Shown: positions 8,499 to 16,776 of the stretch, one piece after another | Layout: every line of letters begins with the position of its first letter | Numbering within the stretch: position 1 is the first letter of the stretch | Assembly (NCBI GenBank): GCA_943368475.1 | Contig: CALRLF020000047.1 | Coordinates: forward strand, 1-32,431 | DNA length: 32,431 bases | Source: UBA1930 sp943368475 | GTDB lineage: Bacteria > Bacteroidota > Bacteroidia > Chitinophagales > Chitinophagaceae | Reading direction: 5' to 3' | The notes under the pieces: generated by a model | Databases searched by the model: none | What the model saw: only the letters and a program-made list of their open reading frames with translations | Told to the model about the DNA's origin: nothing | Translations under genes and position numbers: made by a program

Positions 8499-10010
8499 AT
8501 GAAAAATAATATTTTTTTCCTATTGCTTATAGCAACGAGTTTTACTTCTTGCAAAAAGTTCTTAGAAGAAATACCACAAGATCAAGTAACTAATTCTACA
8601 TTTTATTCTACTGAGGCAGATATTGTTGCTAGCGTAGATGGCATTTACAATGCTGCTCGTTTTGAGGCCAGCAGTGGTTTACCAATCATGTTTCCATTAG
8701 AACAATTATCAGATGATGGTGGCTACTCTACCAACACTAATTTTACAGCTGTAAGATCAGAAATGGATATAATGACTTTCTCTTCTTCCAACTCTGTTAT
8801 TCGTGGTATGTGGACGAACCCTTATGTGGTAATCAATAGAGCAAACAATGTTATAAAATTTGCAACTGATAGTTCAAAATTTAAGCCTAAAACTATTAGA
8901 CTAGCACAGGCTCAAGCAAGATTTTTTAGAGCCTTTTACCATTTTAGATTAGCACAAATATTTGGTGATGTGCCATTGATGTTAGAACCAGCTGATGTTA
9001 CAGCAGGTAATATTTTTCCAAGCAGAACTACTACAAAAGTTGTGTATGATTCAGTTATTGCAGATTTAAATTATGCGAAAGCCAATTTAGATACATCATA
9101 CGCTTACACTAGTTCTAATGGAGGAAGAGCTACAGTAGCTGCTGCTAAAGCCTTGCTAGGAAAAGTTTATTTAACCATGACAGGGTATCCTTTAAATAAT
9201 ACAGCTGGTTATCAATTGGCAATTGATGAATTAAAAGATTTGATTGACAATAGAGCAAGATATAACATTGATATAAATGCAACCTTTGCCAATATTTTTT
9301 CTCCAACAGTGGGCACTAAACAACTTGATAAAGAACGTATTTATTTTATTAGAGGAACTAGTGGTTTGGCCAATAGTTTGCAAGCTTTTACTCGTATGGG
9401 TTGGACATTTAGAACATTTAGATACAGTAGCCCAACAAAAGATTATGCAACAGATGCTATTGCTACTCGTAGGGTTTATGAAACTGGCGATTTAAGAAGA
9501 GCTACTACAGTAAGTAGTTTTGCCTTGTCTGGGTTTAATGGAGGCTTAGTTGCTAAATATACTTCTGGTGCTGCAAATGAGGATGATGCAAGCAATGATC
9601 TTATTTTATTACGTTATACCGATGTTTTGATGATGACGGCAGAATCTCTTATTGAAATTGGTGGTACAGCTAACCTGGATGCAGCATTGGTAATTATTAA
9701 TAATGTTAGAAGAACGCATGGTGGTACAACATTACCTGCACTAACTTATACAAATCAAGGAGATTTAAGAGATAAATATAGACTTGAGCGTAGAAGAGAA
9801 TTTGCATTTGAATGTAGTAGATGGTTTGACTTAAAGCGTTGGAATATTTTGATACCTACTATAAAATCTTCTCTTGCAGATTACTACAGTAAGCCATTAT
9901 CAGATTATGACTTTTTAGATAATCCAGATCCAAATCGTTACAAGGTTTTACCAATACCAATTATTGAAATTGCAAATAATCCAAACGTAAAACAAAATCC
10001 AGGGTTTTAA
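8499..10010 (+). CDS. SusD/RagB-family surface lipoprotein
   Basis: This is a 503-aa lipoprotein with lipobox FTSC, acylated Cys at residue 18, followed by KKFLEEIPQD, a typical SusD start. The N-terminal TPR-like region contains ALLGKVYLTMTGYPL and AQARFFRAFYHFRLAQIFGDVPL. The C-terminal SusD/RagB domain holds the characteristic YRLERRREFAFECSRWFDLK segment and ends near YKVLPIPIIEI and NPNVKQNPGF, all typical of the family. It is the substrate-capturing lid on the SusC barrel at the cell surface. It lies 18 bp downstream of susC, and a strong terminator follows 20 bp after its stop, so the two genes form a complete operon. Confidence 0.93.
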   Translation: MKNNIFFLLLIATSFTSCKKFLEEIPQDQVTNSTFYSTEADIVASVDGIYNAARFEASSGLPIMFPLEQLSDDGGYSTNTNFTAVRSEMDIMTFSSSNSVIRGMWTNPYVVINRANNVIKFATDSSKFKPKTIRLAQAQARFFRAFYHFRLAQIFGDVPLMLEPADVTAGNIFPSRTTTKVVYDSVIADLNYAKANLDTSYAYTSSNGGRATVAAAKALLGKVYLTMTGYPLNNTAGYQLAIDELKDLIDNRARYNIDINATFANIFSPTVGTKQLDKERIYFIRGTSGLANSLQAFTRMGWTFRTFRYSSPTKDYATDAIATRRVYETGDLRRATTVSSFALSGFNGGLVAKYTSGAANEDDASNDLILLRYTDVLMMTAESLIEIGGTANLDAALVIINNVRRTHGGTTLPALTYTNQGDLRDKYRLERRREFAFECSRWFDLKRWNILIPTIKSSLADYYSKPLSDYDFLDNPDPNRYKVLPIPIIEIANNPNVKQNPGF

Positions 10011-10028
10011 TAAAGAAGAAATTAGCAT

Positions 10029-10065
10029 AAAAATCCCGTTTCATTAAGTTGAAACGGGATTTTTT
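10029..10065 (+). terminator. Intrinsic terminator of the susCD-like operon
   Basis: AAATCCCGTTTCA (10031-10043) pairs perfectly with TGAAACGGGATTT (10050-10062) around a 6-base loop and is followed by T residues. It shares the AATCyCGTTyC stem core with the groEL terminator and the hairpin near 4575. Confidence 0.85.
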
Positions 10066-10131
10066 ATGAAAATATTTCCTTCTATTGCAATGAAATGACA
10101 TAAAAAGGAGTCAAGTATTTGTAATACAGCA

Positions 10132-10698
10132 ATGAACCATACAGCCAAGCTTATTAAAGATTGTTTGAAGAACAAAAAAGAGGCACAACATGAGTTGTAT
10201 CAACTCTATGCTCCTATTATGCTTGGTGTGTGTTACAGATATACCAAAAGTATTGAAGATGCTGAAGATGTACTACAAGAAGGATTTATTAAGGTGTTTA
10301 CCAATATACACCAATATAAACAGGATGGAGAATTGGGGGCATGGATTAGAAGAATTATGGTAAACTGTGCTATCTCCTATTTAAAGAAGCATAGTCGTTA
10401 TAAAAAAGATTTACAGTTAACAGATGTTGGCTTACATCCAATAAGTTGCGACAATCCCTCCATTTCTCTAGACACAAAAGATTTAGTAAGAATAATTCGT
10501 GATTTACCGCTGGCTTATCAAACCATATTTAATTTAATAGGAATTGAAGGATATAACGCAGTAGAAGTTGCTGAAATACTGAATATAAATATAAATACTG
10601 TTCGCAGCCAATACAGCCGTGCAAGAGCATTATTAATTAAAGCTATTGAGCAGAATAACCAGCATACAAACAACATTAGTTATGCAAGAAGCATTTGA
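10132..10698 (+). CDS. ECF-type RNA polymerase sigma factor
   Basis: This is a 188-aa sigma-70-family protein of ECF size. Region 2 spans about residues 10-85, with LYAPIMLGVCYRYTKSIEDA and DVLQEGFIKVFTNIHQY (core binding and -10 recognition). Region 4 spans about 125-178, with LPLAYQTIFNLIGIEGYNA, VEVAEILNININTVRSQYSR and ARALL (helix-turn-helix for the -35). Its 3' end overlaps the start of the next gene by 17 bp. That gene encodes a membrane protein with an anti-sigma-like N-terminus, the standard layout for a sigma factor and its regulator. The target regulon is unknown, but autoregulation of this four-gene operon is likely. Confidence 0.92.
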   Translation: MNHTAKLIKDCLKNKKEAQHELYQLYAPIMLGVCYRYTKSIEDAEDVLQEGFIKVFTNIHQYKQDGELGAWIRRIMVNCAISYLKKHSRYKKDLQLTDVGLHPISCDNPSISLDTKDLVRIIRDLPLAYQTIFNLIGIEGYNAVEVAEILNININTVRSQYSRARALLIKAIEQNNQHTNNISYARSI

Positions 10699-11998
10699 AA
10701 AAAATATTGAACAACAATTAAAGTCTTTTCAACTACAACCAAATGATACTGTTTGGCAAGAAGTTGAAGCTGCTTTACATACTAAAAAAAGAAGAGCTGC
10801 ACCTATTTGGTGGATGACTTTTGCTGGTACACTATTAATGGGCTGTTTTTTGTTATTCAACTATTTCAACACTATAAAAACAGCTAAATCTGCACTTGTG
10901 CAAGCAACTTTAATTAAGTCTGATTTATCAAAAGAAACAATTGAAAAAACCAATAAGCAAGAAATAATTATTGTAGAGAAACAACCGATAAATACTAAAA
11001 ATAAAAGCGATATTATTTTCACTAAAAAGCATGAACTAATTGAAAAAGAGTTTACTCAAAAAAGCAAATCAAATTCTTTTGACAATAGAAAACATATATC
11101 AATATTGAAGACAAATGCAAAAACGAATGTTGTTGAAAGAAATGATTTTAAAACGAATCAAGAAAATAATACAATTCAAATAGTAACACCAATAAAAGAG
11201 CAAAGACAATATTTAACAAAAGCTGATTTATTGCCAATTCAATCTTTATTACCAACAAAATTTGAAGAGAAACAACTAGTTGGTAATAATTCAATTCAAT
11301 TTCCTGCAGTTCAAAAAACAACGATCAAAGACAGTTCAAACAAAAATATAACAACTAAACAAAAATGGTTTATCACGGGTTCTCTTGGTTTATTAACTAC
11401 CAAACAAAATAGTTTTCTAGACAATAGCACAACATTAGATGCATTAGCCAACTTTGGAAGTTCTAGTTCAGTAGTATCTTCAGCTACTACAAACAAAATA
11501 AAGTATCCAAACGGAACTGCATTAATGTTAGGTGGTGGTTTTCAGCAACAATTAAGTAAAAAATGGAGCTATAATGCAGCTTTACAATATAAATTATTGA
11601 GCTCTAACGTGAGTATTGTTGATTCTTTATTCAGATTTCAATCAAATAGTTATAAAGCTCATTGGATAGAAATACCGATCAATATATCTTATCAATTAAA
11701 TAACGCAACCCATCCTTTTTATTTGACAGCTGGTTTATCTGGTGCTTTTGCTTTTGCAAGTAATTGGTCGTATGCTGATTTAAGAACCAACGAATTTTAT
11801 AACGACATAACAAAGAATAGAAAATTATTTGTAAACGCTCAAGTAGGTGCTGCATATAACATTCAAAAAAATTGGCTGATGCAGGTATCAGTGGAAAAAA
11901 GTTTAACTTCTGTTCATAGAAAAGTAGCAAACAAGTTTTATTATACTCAGTTCAATGTACAAGTGTTCAAATTCATTCAGCCAAAATCAAAAAAATAA
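10682..11998 (+). CDS. Trans-envelope anti-sigma-like protein with C-terminal outer-membrane beta-barrel
   Basis: This is a 438-aa protein. I start it at the ATG at 10682, which overlaps the sigma gene; an upstream TTG gives a less typical N-terminus. It has three parts. The short cytoplasmic N-terminus (1-41, with NDTVWQEVEAAL and a KKRR stretch) is followed by a single membrane helix (about 42-62). Residues 63 to about 220 are a long Lys/Asn/Gln/Thr-rich, low-complexity periplasmic linker. The last part (about 225-438) is an 8-stranded-type beta-barrel domain with alternating aromatic strands, for example KQKWFITGSLGLL, WSYNAALQYKLL and WIEIPINISYQL. This matches the dual-membrane-spanning anti-sigma architecture described in Bacteroides, in which an outer-membrane barrel is wired to a cytoplasmic sigma-binding segment. 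It probably restrains the sigma factor encoded upstream; that function is inferred from layout. Confidence 0.75.
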   Translation: MQEAFEKNIEQQLKSFQLQPNDTVWQEVEAALHTKKRRAAPIWWMTFAGTLLMGCFLLFNYFNTIKTAKSALVQATLIKSDLSKETIEKTNKQEIIIVEKQPINTKNKSDIIFTKKHELIEKEFTQKSKSNSFDNRKHISILKTNAKTNVVERNDFKTNQENNTIQIVTPIKEQRQYLTKADLLPIQSLLPTKFEEKQLVGNNSIQFPAVQKTTIKDSSNKNITTKQKWFITGSLGLLTTKQNSFLDNSTTLDALANFGSSSSVVSSATTNKIKYPNGTALMLGGGFQQQLSKKWSYNAALQYKLLSSNVSIVDSLFRFQSNSYKAHWIEIPINISYQLNNATHPFYLTAGLSGAFAFASNWSYADLRTNEFYNDITKNRKLFVNAQVGAAYNIQKNWLMQVSVEKSLTSVHRKVANKFYYTQFNVQVFKFIQPKSKK

Positions 11999-11999
11999 T

Positions 12000-13250
12000 A
12001 TGAAAACAATTACATCAAAAACAATCCTTGCAGTATTGCTATTTGCAGCTGGTTTTCAAAGTTGCATTAAAGATACAGTAACAGAGAAATACACTTTTTT
12101 TAGACCAGTGTATAAAACCAAAGAAGCGGTAATCAATAATATTAAAAGTGGTACCCCACAAGCTATTGTACAAACAGGAAAATTATTTTTAAAAGACAAC
12201 TATGTTTTCTTAAACGATGTAAACAGAGGGGTACACATCATAGATTACACCAATCCATCTGCTCCTGTAAAAGTTGCTTTTGTTGATATTCCAGGCAATA
12301 TAGACATGGCAGTTCGTGGTAATATTTTATATGTAGATTGTTATACATCGTTAATTGCATTAGATATCACCAATCCTCTAAACGTTCAAAAAACGAAAGT
12401 CATAAATGGTGTTTTCCCTCATAGAGCTTACTATAACTTTCAACAAGATACATCGTTAATAATTACTGAGTGGGTAAGAGTAGATACAACAGTAACCAAC
12501 AGACACACCATTAATTTAGAAAAAAATTTTGATGGCATTTTTATACAAAACTTTAGCGTTGGAAGCAGCGTTAGTTCAGCTGTTACCAATGGAACTGGTG
12601 GTTCTATGGCAAGATTTGGTTTATTAAATGACAGAATGTATGCAGTTAGTTATTCCGACATTAAAGTTTTTAATACAGCTATTCCTGCTAGTCCAGTTTT
12701 TGTAAATACCGTTTCAGCAGGCGTTAATGATATTGAAACAATTTTTCCTTTTGGTAGTAATTTATTTTTAGGTAGCAATACTGGTATGCATATTTTTAAT
12801 GTTGCCAACCCCAATCAACCAGTTAAAACAGGCGTATTTACACATGCAAGAGTTTGCGATCCTGTAATTGCCGATCAAAACTATGCTTATGTTACACTAA
12901 GAAGTGGTAGTACATGCCAAGGGTTTACCAACCAGTTAGATGTAGTAAACATTAGCAACATGAGCAGCCCAACCTTATTTAAGAGTTATCCTTTAAAAAA
13001 TCCACATGGTTTAAGTAAAAATGGCAACACCTTATTTATTTGTGATGGAGCTGATGGGTTAAAAATATTTGATGCAACAAATGCTGCTTCTATTACACTT
13101 ATTAAAACACTAGGCAATATAGAAACCTATGATGTAATTGCACAAAATGGCTATGCATTGGTTGTTGCTAAAAATGGTTTGCATTGTGTAGATTATAGAA
13201 ATATGAACGACATTCAATTAATCAGCACCATAACCATAACAGGAAAATAA
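12000..13250 (+). CDS. LVIVD-repeat beta-propeller lipoprotein
   Basis: This is a 416-aa protein. The ATG at 12000 lies one base after the preceding stop and gives a proper lipoprotein signal (hydrophobic core AVLLFAAGFQSC, Cys at residue 22); the longer frame from 11955 would bury it. The mature part carries repeated LVIVD-type units such as GVHIIDYTNPSAPVKVA, LIALDITNPLNVQKT, GMHIFNVANPNQPVKTG and GLKIFDATNAASITLIK. These are the hallmark of surface or periplasmic beta-propellers in Bacteroidota. No catalytic residues are evident. It sits in a tight operon with the sigma/anti-sigma pair and a small outer-membrane barrel, so it is probably a product or sensor component of that envelope-stress-like regulon. 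Confidence 0.85.
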   Translation: MKTITSKTILAVLLFAAGFQSCIKDTVTEKYTFFRPVYKTKEAVINNIKSGTPQAIVQTGKLFLKDNYVFLNDVNRGVHIIDYTNPSAPVKVAFVDIPGNIDMAVRGNILYVDCYTSLIALDITNPLNVQKTKVINGVFPHRAYYNFQQDTSLIITEWVRVDTTVTNRHTINLEKNFDGIFIQNFSVGSSVSSAVTNGTGGSMARFGLLNDRMYAVSYSDIKVFNTAIPASPVFVNTVSAGVNDIETIFPFGSNLFLGSNTGMHIFNVANPNQPVKTGVFTHARVCDPVIADQNYAYVTLRSGSTCQGFTNQLDVVNISNMSSPTLFKSYPLKNPHGLSKNGNTLFICDGADGLKIFDATNAASITLIKTLGNIETYDVIAQNGYALVVAKNGLHCVDYRNMNDIQLISTITITGK

Positions 13251-13834
13251 TGAGGTATTTATTCATTTTACTAGTTGCAATTTTGTTTTTATTGCCAAAC
13301 CTTGTATGGGCACAAAAAAATACAAAACTAAATTTTGTTGTAACCCCTGAAATCAACTTATTAAATGGTGATGAACATATTTCTTCAACAATCAACTTAA
13401 AAGTTGGTATTTTAAAAAACAATACCCAATACAGTATTGGTGCAGGTATAGATTATTATGGATATAGAACTGTACCTCTTATGGTAGATGTAAAGCAATT
13501 TTTGGGCAACAAAAAAAACAAACCCTTTGTATATGCAGGTACTGGCTATAATGTAACTTGGTTACTCGATGAACAAAAAAGGCGTAATTGGTTTTGGGGT
13601 ATGCCAACTACTACAGCAGATTACAGCAATGGTTTTTCTTATCATTATGGTATTGGTTATGGCTTTTTAAACAAAAAAAATAAGGGGCTACTTATAAATA
13701 TTGGAATCAATAGCAAATCCTTAAAAGAAACTTATGACACATGGGTTTTTAATGGAACCTCTTCTGTCTTAATGCCAACCAGCAATATTTACACCTTAAG
13801 CAGGTTAGCTATTGGCATTGCTTATTCATTTTAA
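13250..13834 (+). CDS. Small outer-membrane beta-barrel protein
   Basis: This is a 194-aa protein with a cleavable signal peptide (residues 1-21, cleavage VWA-Q). The mature part is made of short amphipathic strands with frequent Tyr, Phe and Gly, such as YSIGAGIDYYGYRT, PFVYAGTGYNVTWLL, SYHYGIGYGFLN and a C-terminal strand LAIGIAYSF ending in Phe. That is the pattern of an 8-stranded outer-membrane barrel. Its ATG overlaps the stop of the LVIVD gene (TAATG), so it is translationally coupled. It is the last gene of the sigma-factor operon, with a terminator 23 bp downstream. Its specific function is unknown. Confidence 0.75.
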   Translation: MRYLFILLVAILFLLPNLVWAQKNTKLNFVVTPEINLLNGDEHISSTINLKVGILKNNTQYSIGAGIDYYGYRTVPLMVDVKQFLGNKKNKPFVYAGTGYNVTWLLDEQKRRNWFWGMPTTTADYSNGFSYHYGIGYGFLNKKNKGLLINIGINSKSLKETYDTWVFNGTSSVLMPTSNIYTLSRLAIGIAYSF

Positions 13835-13857
13835 GAATGCTATTTATTTCTAAAAAG

Positions 13858-13887
13858 GCTTGTTTAAAATTTAAACAAGCTTTTTTT
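13858..13887 (+). terminator. Intrinsic terminator of the sigma-factor operon
   Basis: GCTTGTTTAAA (13858-13868) and TTTAAACAAGC (13870-13880) form a perfect inverted repeat with one central base, followed by seven T. It ends the operon that starts with the sigma gene. Confidence 0.85.
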
Positions 13888-13936
13888 ATGCATATCATTT
13901 TGAGTATTTAACATTAATTAGCTAAACAACCATTAT

Positions 13937-13977
13937 TTTGAACCTTATTCCTACAAAATATGTTTCATGTAGATTTG
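13937..13977 (+). promoter_or_regulatory. Candidate Bacteroidota promoter for the two-component operon
   Basis: There are two overlapping possibilities. TTTG (13937-13940), 18 bases, then TATGTTTC (13959-13966) matches the -33 TTTG / -7 TAnnTTTG scheme with one mismatch. TAGATTTG (13970-13977) is an exact -7 match but has no good -33 box at the right distance. Either would place the transcript start upstream of the ATG at 14011, supporting that start codon over the ATG at 13960. Confidence 0.4.
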
Positions 13978-14010
13978 CGTATAACACAATATTCAACAGC
14001 AAATTTTGGA

Positions 14011-14703
14011 ATGAAAAAAATACTACTGGTTGAGGATGAAATTAACGTTGTTAACTTTATACAAAAAGGGTTAACAGAAGAAGATTTTGAAGTATCAGTT
14101 GCACTAAATGGTTTAATGGGTTTACAAATGGCAATGAATAATACCTACGATTTAATAGTATTAGACATTATGCTGCCCGAAAAAAATGGAATAGATGTTT
14201 GCAAGGAACTTCGCCAAAACAAAATCCAAACACCTATTTTATTTTTAACAGCCTTAAACACATCTGACAATATTGCTTTAGGATTGAATACTGGTGGTGA
14301 TGATTACCTGGTTAAGCCCTTTAAATTTATTGAATTGGTTGCACGAATTAATGCCCTTTTAAGAAGAAGCAACAACGTAAATGTAGAAACTAATTACAAA
14401 GAAAACACCTACACAATAGCCAACTTAACAGTAGATGATAATGCTAAAACAGTTGCCAGAGATGGCAATACAATTTCTGTTACTGCAACAGAATATAGAC
14501 TTTTGTTGGTATTGCTAAAAAATAGAGGTAAAGTTTTATCGAGGGTTGAACTGTTAGAAAATGTTTGGGATATCAATTTTAATTTAGGTACCAACGTTGT
14601 TGATGTGTACATCAATTATTTGAGAAAAAAATTAGACTCTAATTACGAACCAAAACTAATACACACTGTTGTGGGTATGGGTTATGTATTGAAAGAAGGA
14701 TGA
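14011..14703 (+). CDS. OmpR-family response regulator
   Basis: This is a 230-aa two-domain regulator. I use the ATG at 14011, giving the canonical MKKILLVEDE start; the longer frame from 13960 adds 17 unusual residues and overlaps the likely promoter. The receiver domain spans residues 1-115, with acidic pocket E8-D9, phospho-acceptor D52 (LIVLDIMLPEKNG), switch T80 and K102 (LVKPF). A winged-helix DNA-binding domain occupies about residues 130-228, including TATEYRLLLVLLKNRGKVLS and NVVDVYINYLRKKLD. It overlaps the histidine-kinase start by 4 bp, so the two form a cognate pair. The target genes are unknown; the UspA-like gene downstream is a plausible one. Confidence 0.93.
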   Translation: MKKILLVEDEINVVNFIQKGLTEEDFEVSVALNGLMGLQMAMNNTYDLIVLDIMLPEKNGIDVCKELRQNKIQTPILFLTALNTSDNIALGLNTGGDDYLVKPFKFIELVARINALLRRSNNVNVETNYKENTYTIANLTVDDNAKTVARDGNTISVTATEYRLLLVLLKNRGKVLSRVELLENVWDINFNLGTNVVDVYINYLRKKLDSNYEPKLIHTVVGMGYVLKEG

Positions 14704-16064
14704 AAACACAATTTAGACTTACCATATACCTTATTTTAACCAACACGCTAATGCTATTGCTGTTTGGGGGTGCAGTGTATTATTTTTTATATAATTATTC
14801 CTACAACGATTTTTATAAACGCTTAGAAACAAGAGCTTCAATTACTGCAAAATATAAGTATGAGCCCAATGCATCATCTATAAAACAACTGAGAGAGGAT
14901 CATTTAGAAAAGTTAACCAACGAAAATGAGTATTCAATCGAATTATCACCTTCCATCAATATTCCACAAGTAGCACATGAATTCAAATTACCTGTTAGTT
15001 TTCTTGAAAAAATTATACAAAACGAGAAAGCCAATTTACAAATAGATGAAAAATTCTTTGCTGGAATCAAATACATCTCCAGCGATAAAAAACAGCACAT
15101 TGTTATTATTTCAGCATTAAACTATTATGCCAGTAATCACCTTATTTTATTGAGAAACATAATCTTTGTTGGAATTATTTTTATTATTCTGATTACAGCC
15201 TATTTTTCAGTTTACTTCTCCCGTCATATTTTCGACCCAATTAAAAAAATAACAGATAAAGTAAAACAAATTAGTACCGATAATATTCATTTACGAGTAG
15301 AAGAAACTGCCAACGATCAGGAAATAAGCAAGCTTATATCTACTTTTAATGACTTATTAAACCGTTTAGAAACTGCATTTGAAATTCAAAAAAATTTCAT
15401 CAGTAATGCTTCACATGAATTTGGAACCCCACTTACATCTATCATGGGTGAAGCTGAAGTAAGTTTAAGAAAAGAGAGAACACCAGCCGAATATCAGCAA
15501 TCGCTGAAGAGCATTTTAGAACAGGCAGAAAGAATTAATGAAATAACACAATCGCTTCTATTTTTAGCACAAACAGGTTATAAAGGCAATAGTATTAATT
15601 TCGAAATTGTTCGTACCGATGAACTTCTGTGGCAGGTAAGAGAATTATTAAATAAATTAAAACCCCAAAGCAAAATTGAACTAGATTTTAGTCTATTACC
15701 CGAGAATCCTTTTAAGCTGAAAATTAATGGTAATAAACAACTACTTACGCTTGCATTTACCAATATATTAACCAATGCCTGTAAATACTCTAACAATAAG
15801 CCTGTTTTTGTAAGTATTGCTTCTAGCGATAACCAAGTAATTGTTGTTTGTCAGGATCAAGGAATTGGCATTCCCGAATCGGACTTACCATTTATATTCG
15901 ATCCGTTTTTCAGGGCATCTAACTCTATACAATTTGAAGGCTATGGTATTGGTTTGCCTTTAACCAAAAACATCATCAATGCCCATTCTGGCGAATTGTT
16001 GATTGGTTCAAAAGTTAATACAGGCACCATCGTTACTGTTAAACTTCCATTGGCTTTTTTATAA
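14700..16064 (+). CDS. Sensor histidine kinase
   Basis: This is a 454-aa membrane kinase. It has a first membrane helix (about 7-31), an extracytoplasmic sensor of about 115 residues with no recognised family, and a second helix (about 147-173). A HAMP linker follows (SRHIFDPIKKITDKVKQIS). The HisKA helix has phospho-acceptor H239 in SNASHEFGTPLTSI, where F and G replace the usual L and R. The HATPase domain has an N box (NILTNACKYSNN), G1 (DQGIGIPESD), F box (FIFDPFF) and G2 (GYGIGLPLTKNII). All catalytic boxes are intact. It overlaps the response-regulator gene by ATGA. The signal is unknown; the CusS/ArlS-like layout is common for metal or envelope stress. Confidence 0.93.
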   Translation: MKTQFRLTIYLILTNTLMLLLFGGAVYYFLYNYSYNDFYKRLETRASITAKYKYEPNASSIKQLREDHLEKLTNENEYSIELSPSINIPQVAHEFKLPVSFLEKIIQNEKANLQIDEKFFAGIKYISSDKKQHIVIISALNYYASNHLILLRNIIFVGIIFIILITAYFSVYFSRHIFDPIKKITDKVKQISTDNIHLRVEETANDQEISKLISTFNDLLNRLETAFEIQKNFISNASHEFGTPLTSIMGEAEVSLRKERTPAEYQQSLKSILEQAERINEITQSLLFLAQTGYKGNSINFEIVRTDELLWQVRELLNKLKPQSKIELDFSLLPENPFKLKINGNKQLLTLAFTNILTNACKYSNNKPVFVSIASSDNQVIVVCQDQGIGIPESDLPFIFDPFFRASNSIQFEGYGIGLPLTKNIINAHSGELLIGSKVNTGTIVTVKLPLAFL

Positions 16065-16174
16065 AATTTATTCTACTGTTTTAAAAATTCTAATTACATT
16101 CTAATCTCTCTCTTATGTAGCTCTCATTTGGCTAATAGATGTTTGCACTTTAATTAACCAATTAAAATTAAAGT

Positions 16175-16651
16175 ATGCATAAGACAATTTTAGTACCAGT
16201 AGATTTTAGTATAGAATCTTTGAATACACTTAAATTGGCACTTCAAAAAGAAAGTGGCAATAAGATAAATGTTATTTTAATGTATGCCGATGATTTATCT
16301 ACCTCTATTACTGACTTATTGTTTTATTCTCCATCAAAACAAATTAAGAAGTTAACAAATCAAGAGTTTAATGAAGCTCTTTCAATCATAAAAAACAGGT
16401 ATGAATCCCTTATTCATGCCATTAGAATTCAACTTTTTCATGGAAAAACAAAATCTGCTTTCAACACATTTGCTGAAGCCAATAAAGTTGATATGGTATA
16501 CTTACCTAAGTATTATAAGTTAGCACCTTTAGACAATGGCTATGATGCAATTCCATTAATAAAAAAATCAAAATTCTCATTTCAAGAAATTGAATGGAAT
16601 GGAAATAATTACTCGTTCGACACCAATCAAATGAGTGCTATTTTTTCTTAA
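16175..16651 (+). CDS. Single-domain universal-stress-protein-like protein
   Basis: This is a 158-aa protein starting MHKTILVPVDFS, the typical UspA first strand with its conserved Asp, then a Ser-rich helix (IESLNTLKLAL) and a second strand (INVILMYAD). The fold continues as alternating helices and strands (IRIQLFHGKTK, AEANKVDMVYLPKYYK), but the usual ATP-binding glycine motif (GxxGx9GS) near the C-terminus is not visible. Many Bacteroidota members have two tandem domains and about 270-280 aa; this is a single domain. It is a separate gene 110 bp after the kinase, with its own terminator. It is likely a non-ATP-binding stress protein; distance and order suggest possible control by the two-component system. 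Confidence 0.65.
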   Translation: MHKTILVPVDFSIESLNTLKLALQKESGNKINVILMYADDLSTSITDLLFYSPSKQIKKLTNQEFNEALSIIKNRYESLIHAIRIQLFHGKTKSAFNTFAEANKVDMVYLPKYYKLAPLDNGYDAIPLIKKSKFSFQEIEWNGNNYSFDTNQMSAIFS

Positions 16652-16682
16652 AATCTTGGTGTTCTTAGGTTTAGGGTTGAAC

Positions 16683-16714
16683 AAACCACTTGCTTCTGTA
16701 AGTGGTTTTTCTTT
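16683..16714 (+). terminator. Intrinsic terminator after the UspA-like gene
   Basis: AAACCACTT (16683-16691) pairs with AAGTGGTTT (16700-16708) around an 8-base loop, then a T-rich tail. It lies 31 bp after the stop codon. Confidence 0.8.
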
Positions 16715-16776
16715 TTGTTACCAATAAGCCAATTTTAAAAGTACTTATTTGTACATTGCAATTCTAAATCTGCTGT

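Noticed and set aside
10646..10681. TTG start giving 12 extra residues to the anti-sigma/barrel protein.
   Set aside because: The ATG at 10682 gives a better N-terminus and the normal short overlap with the sigma gene.
13960..14010. Earlier ATG for the response regulator.
   Set aside because: It would add 17 residues before the canonical MKKILLVEDE start and lies inside the candidate promoter.
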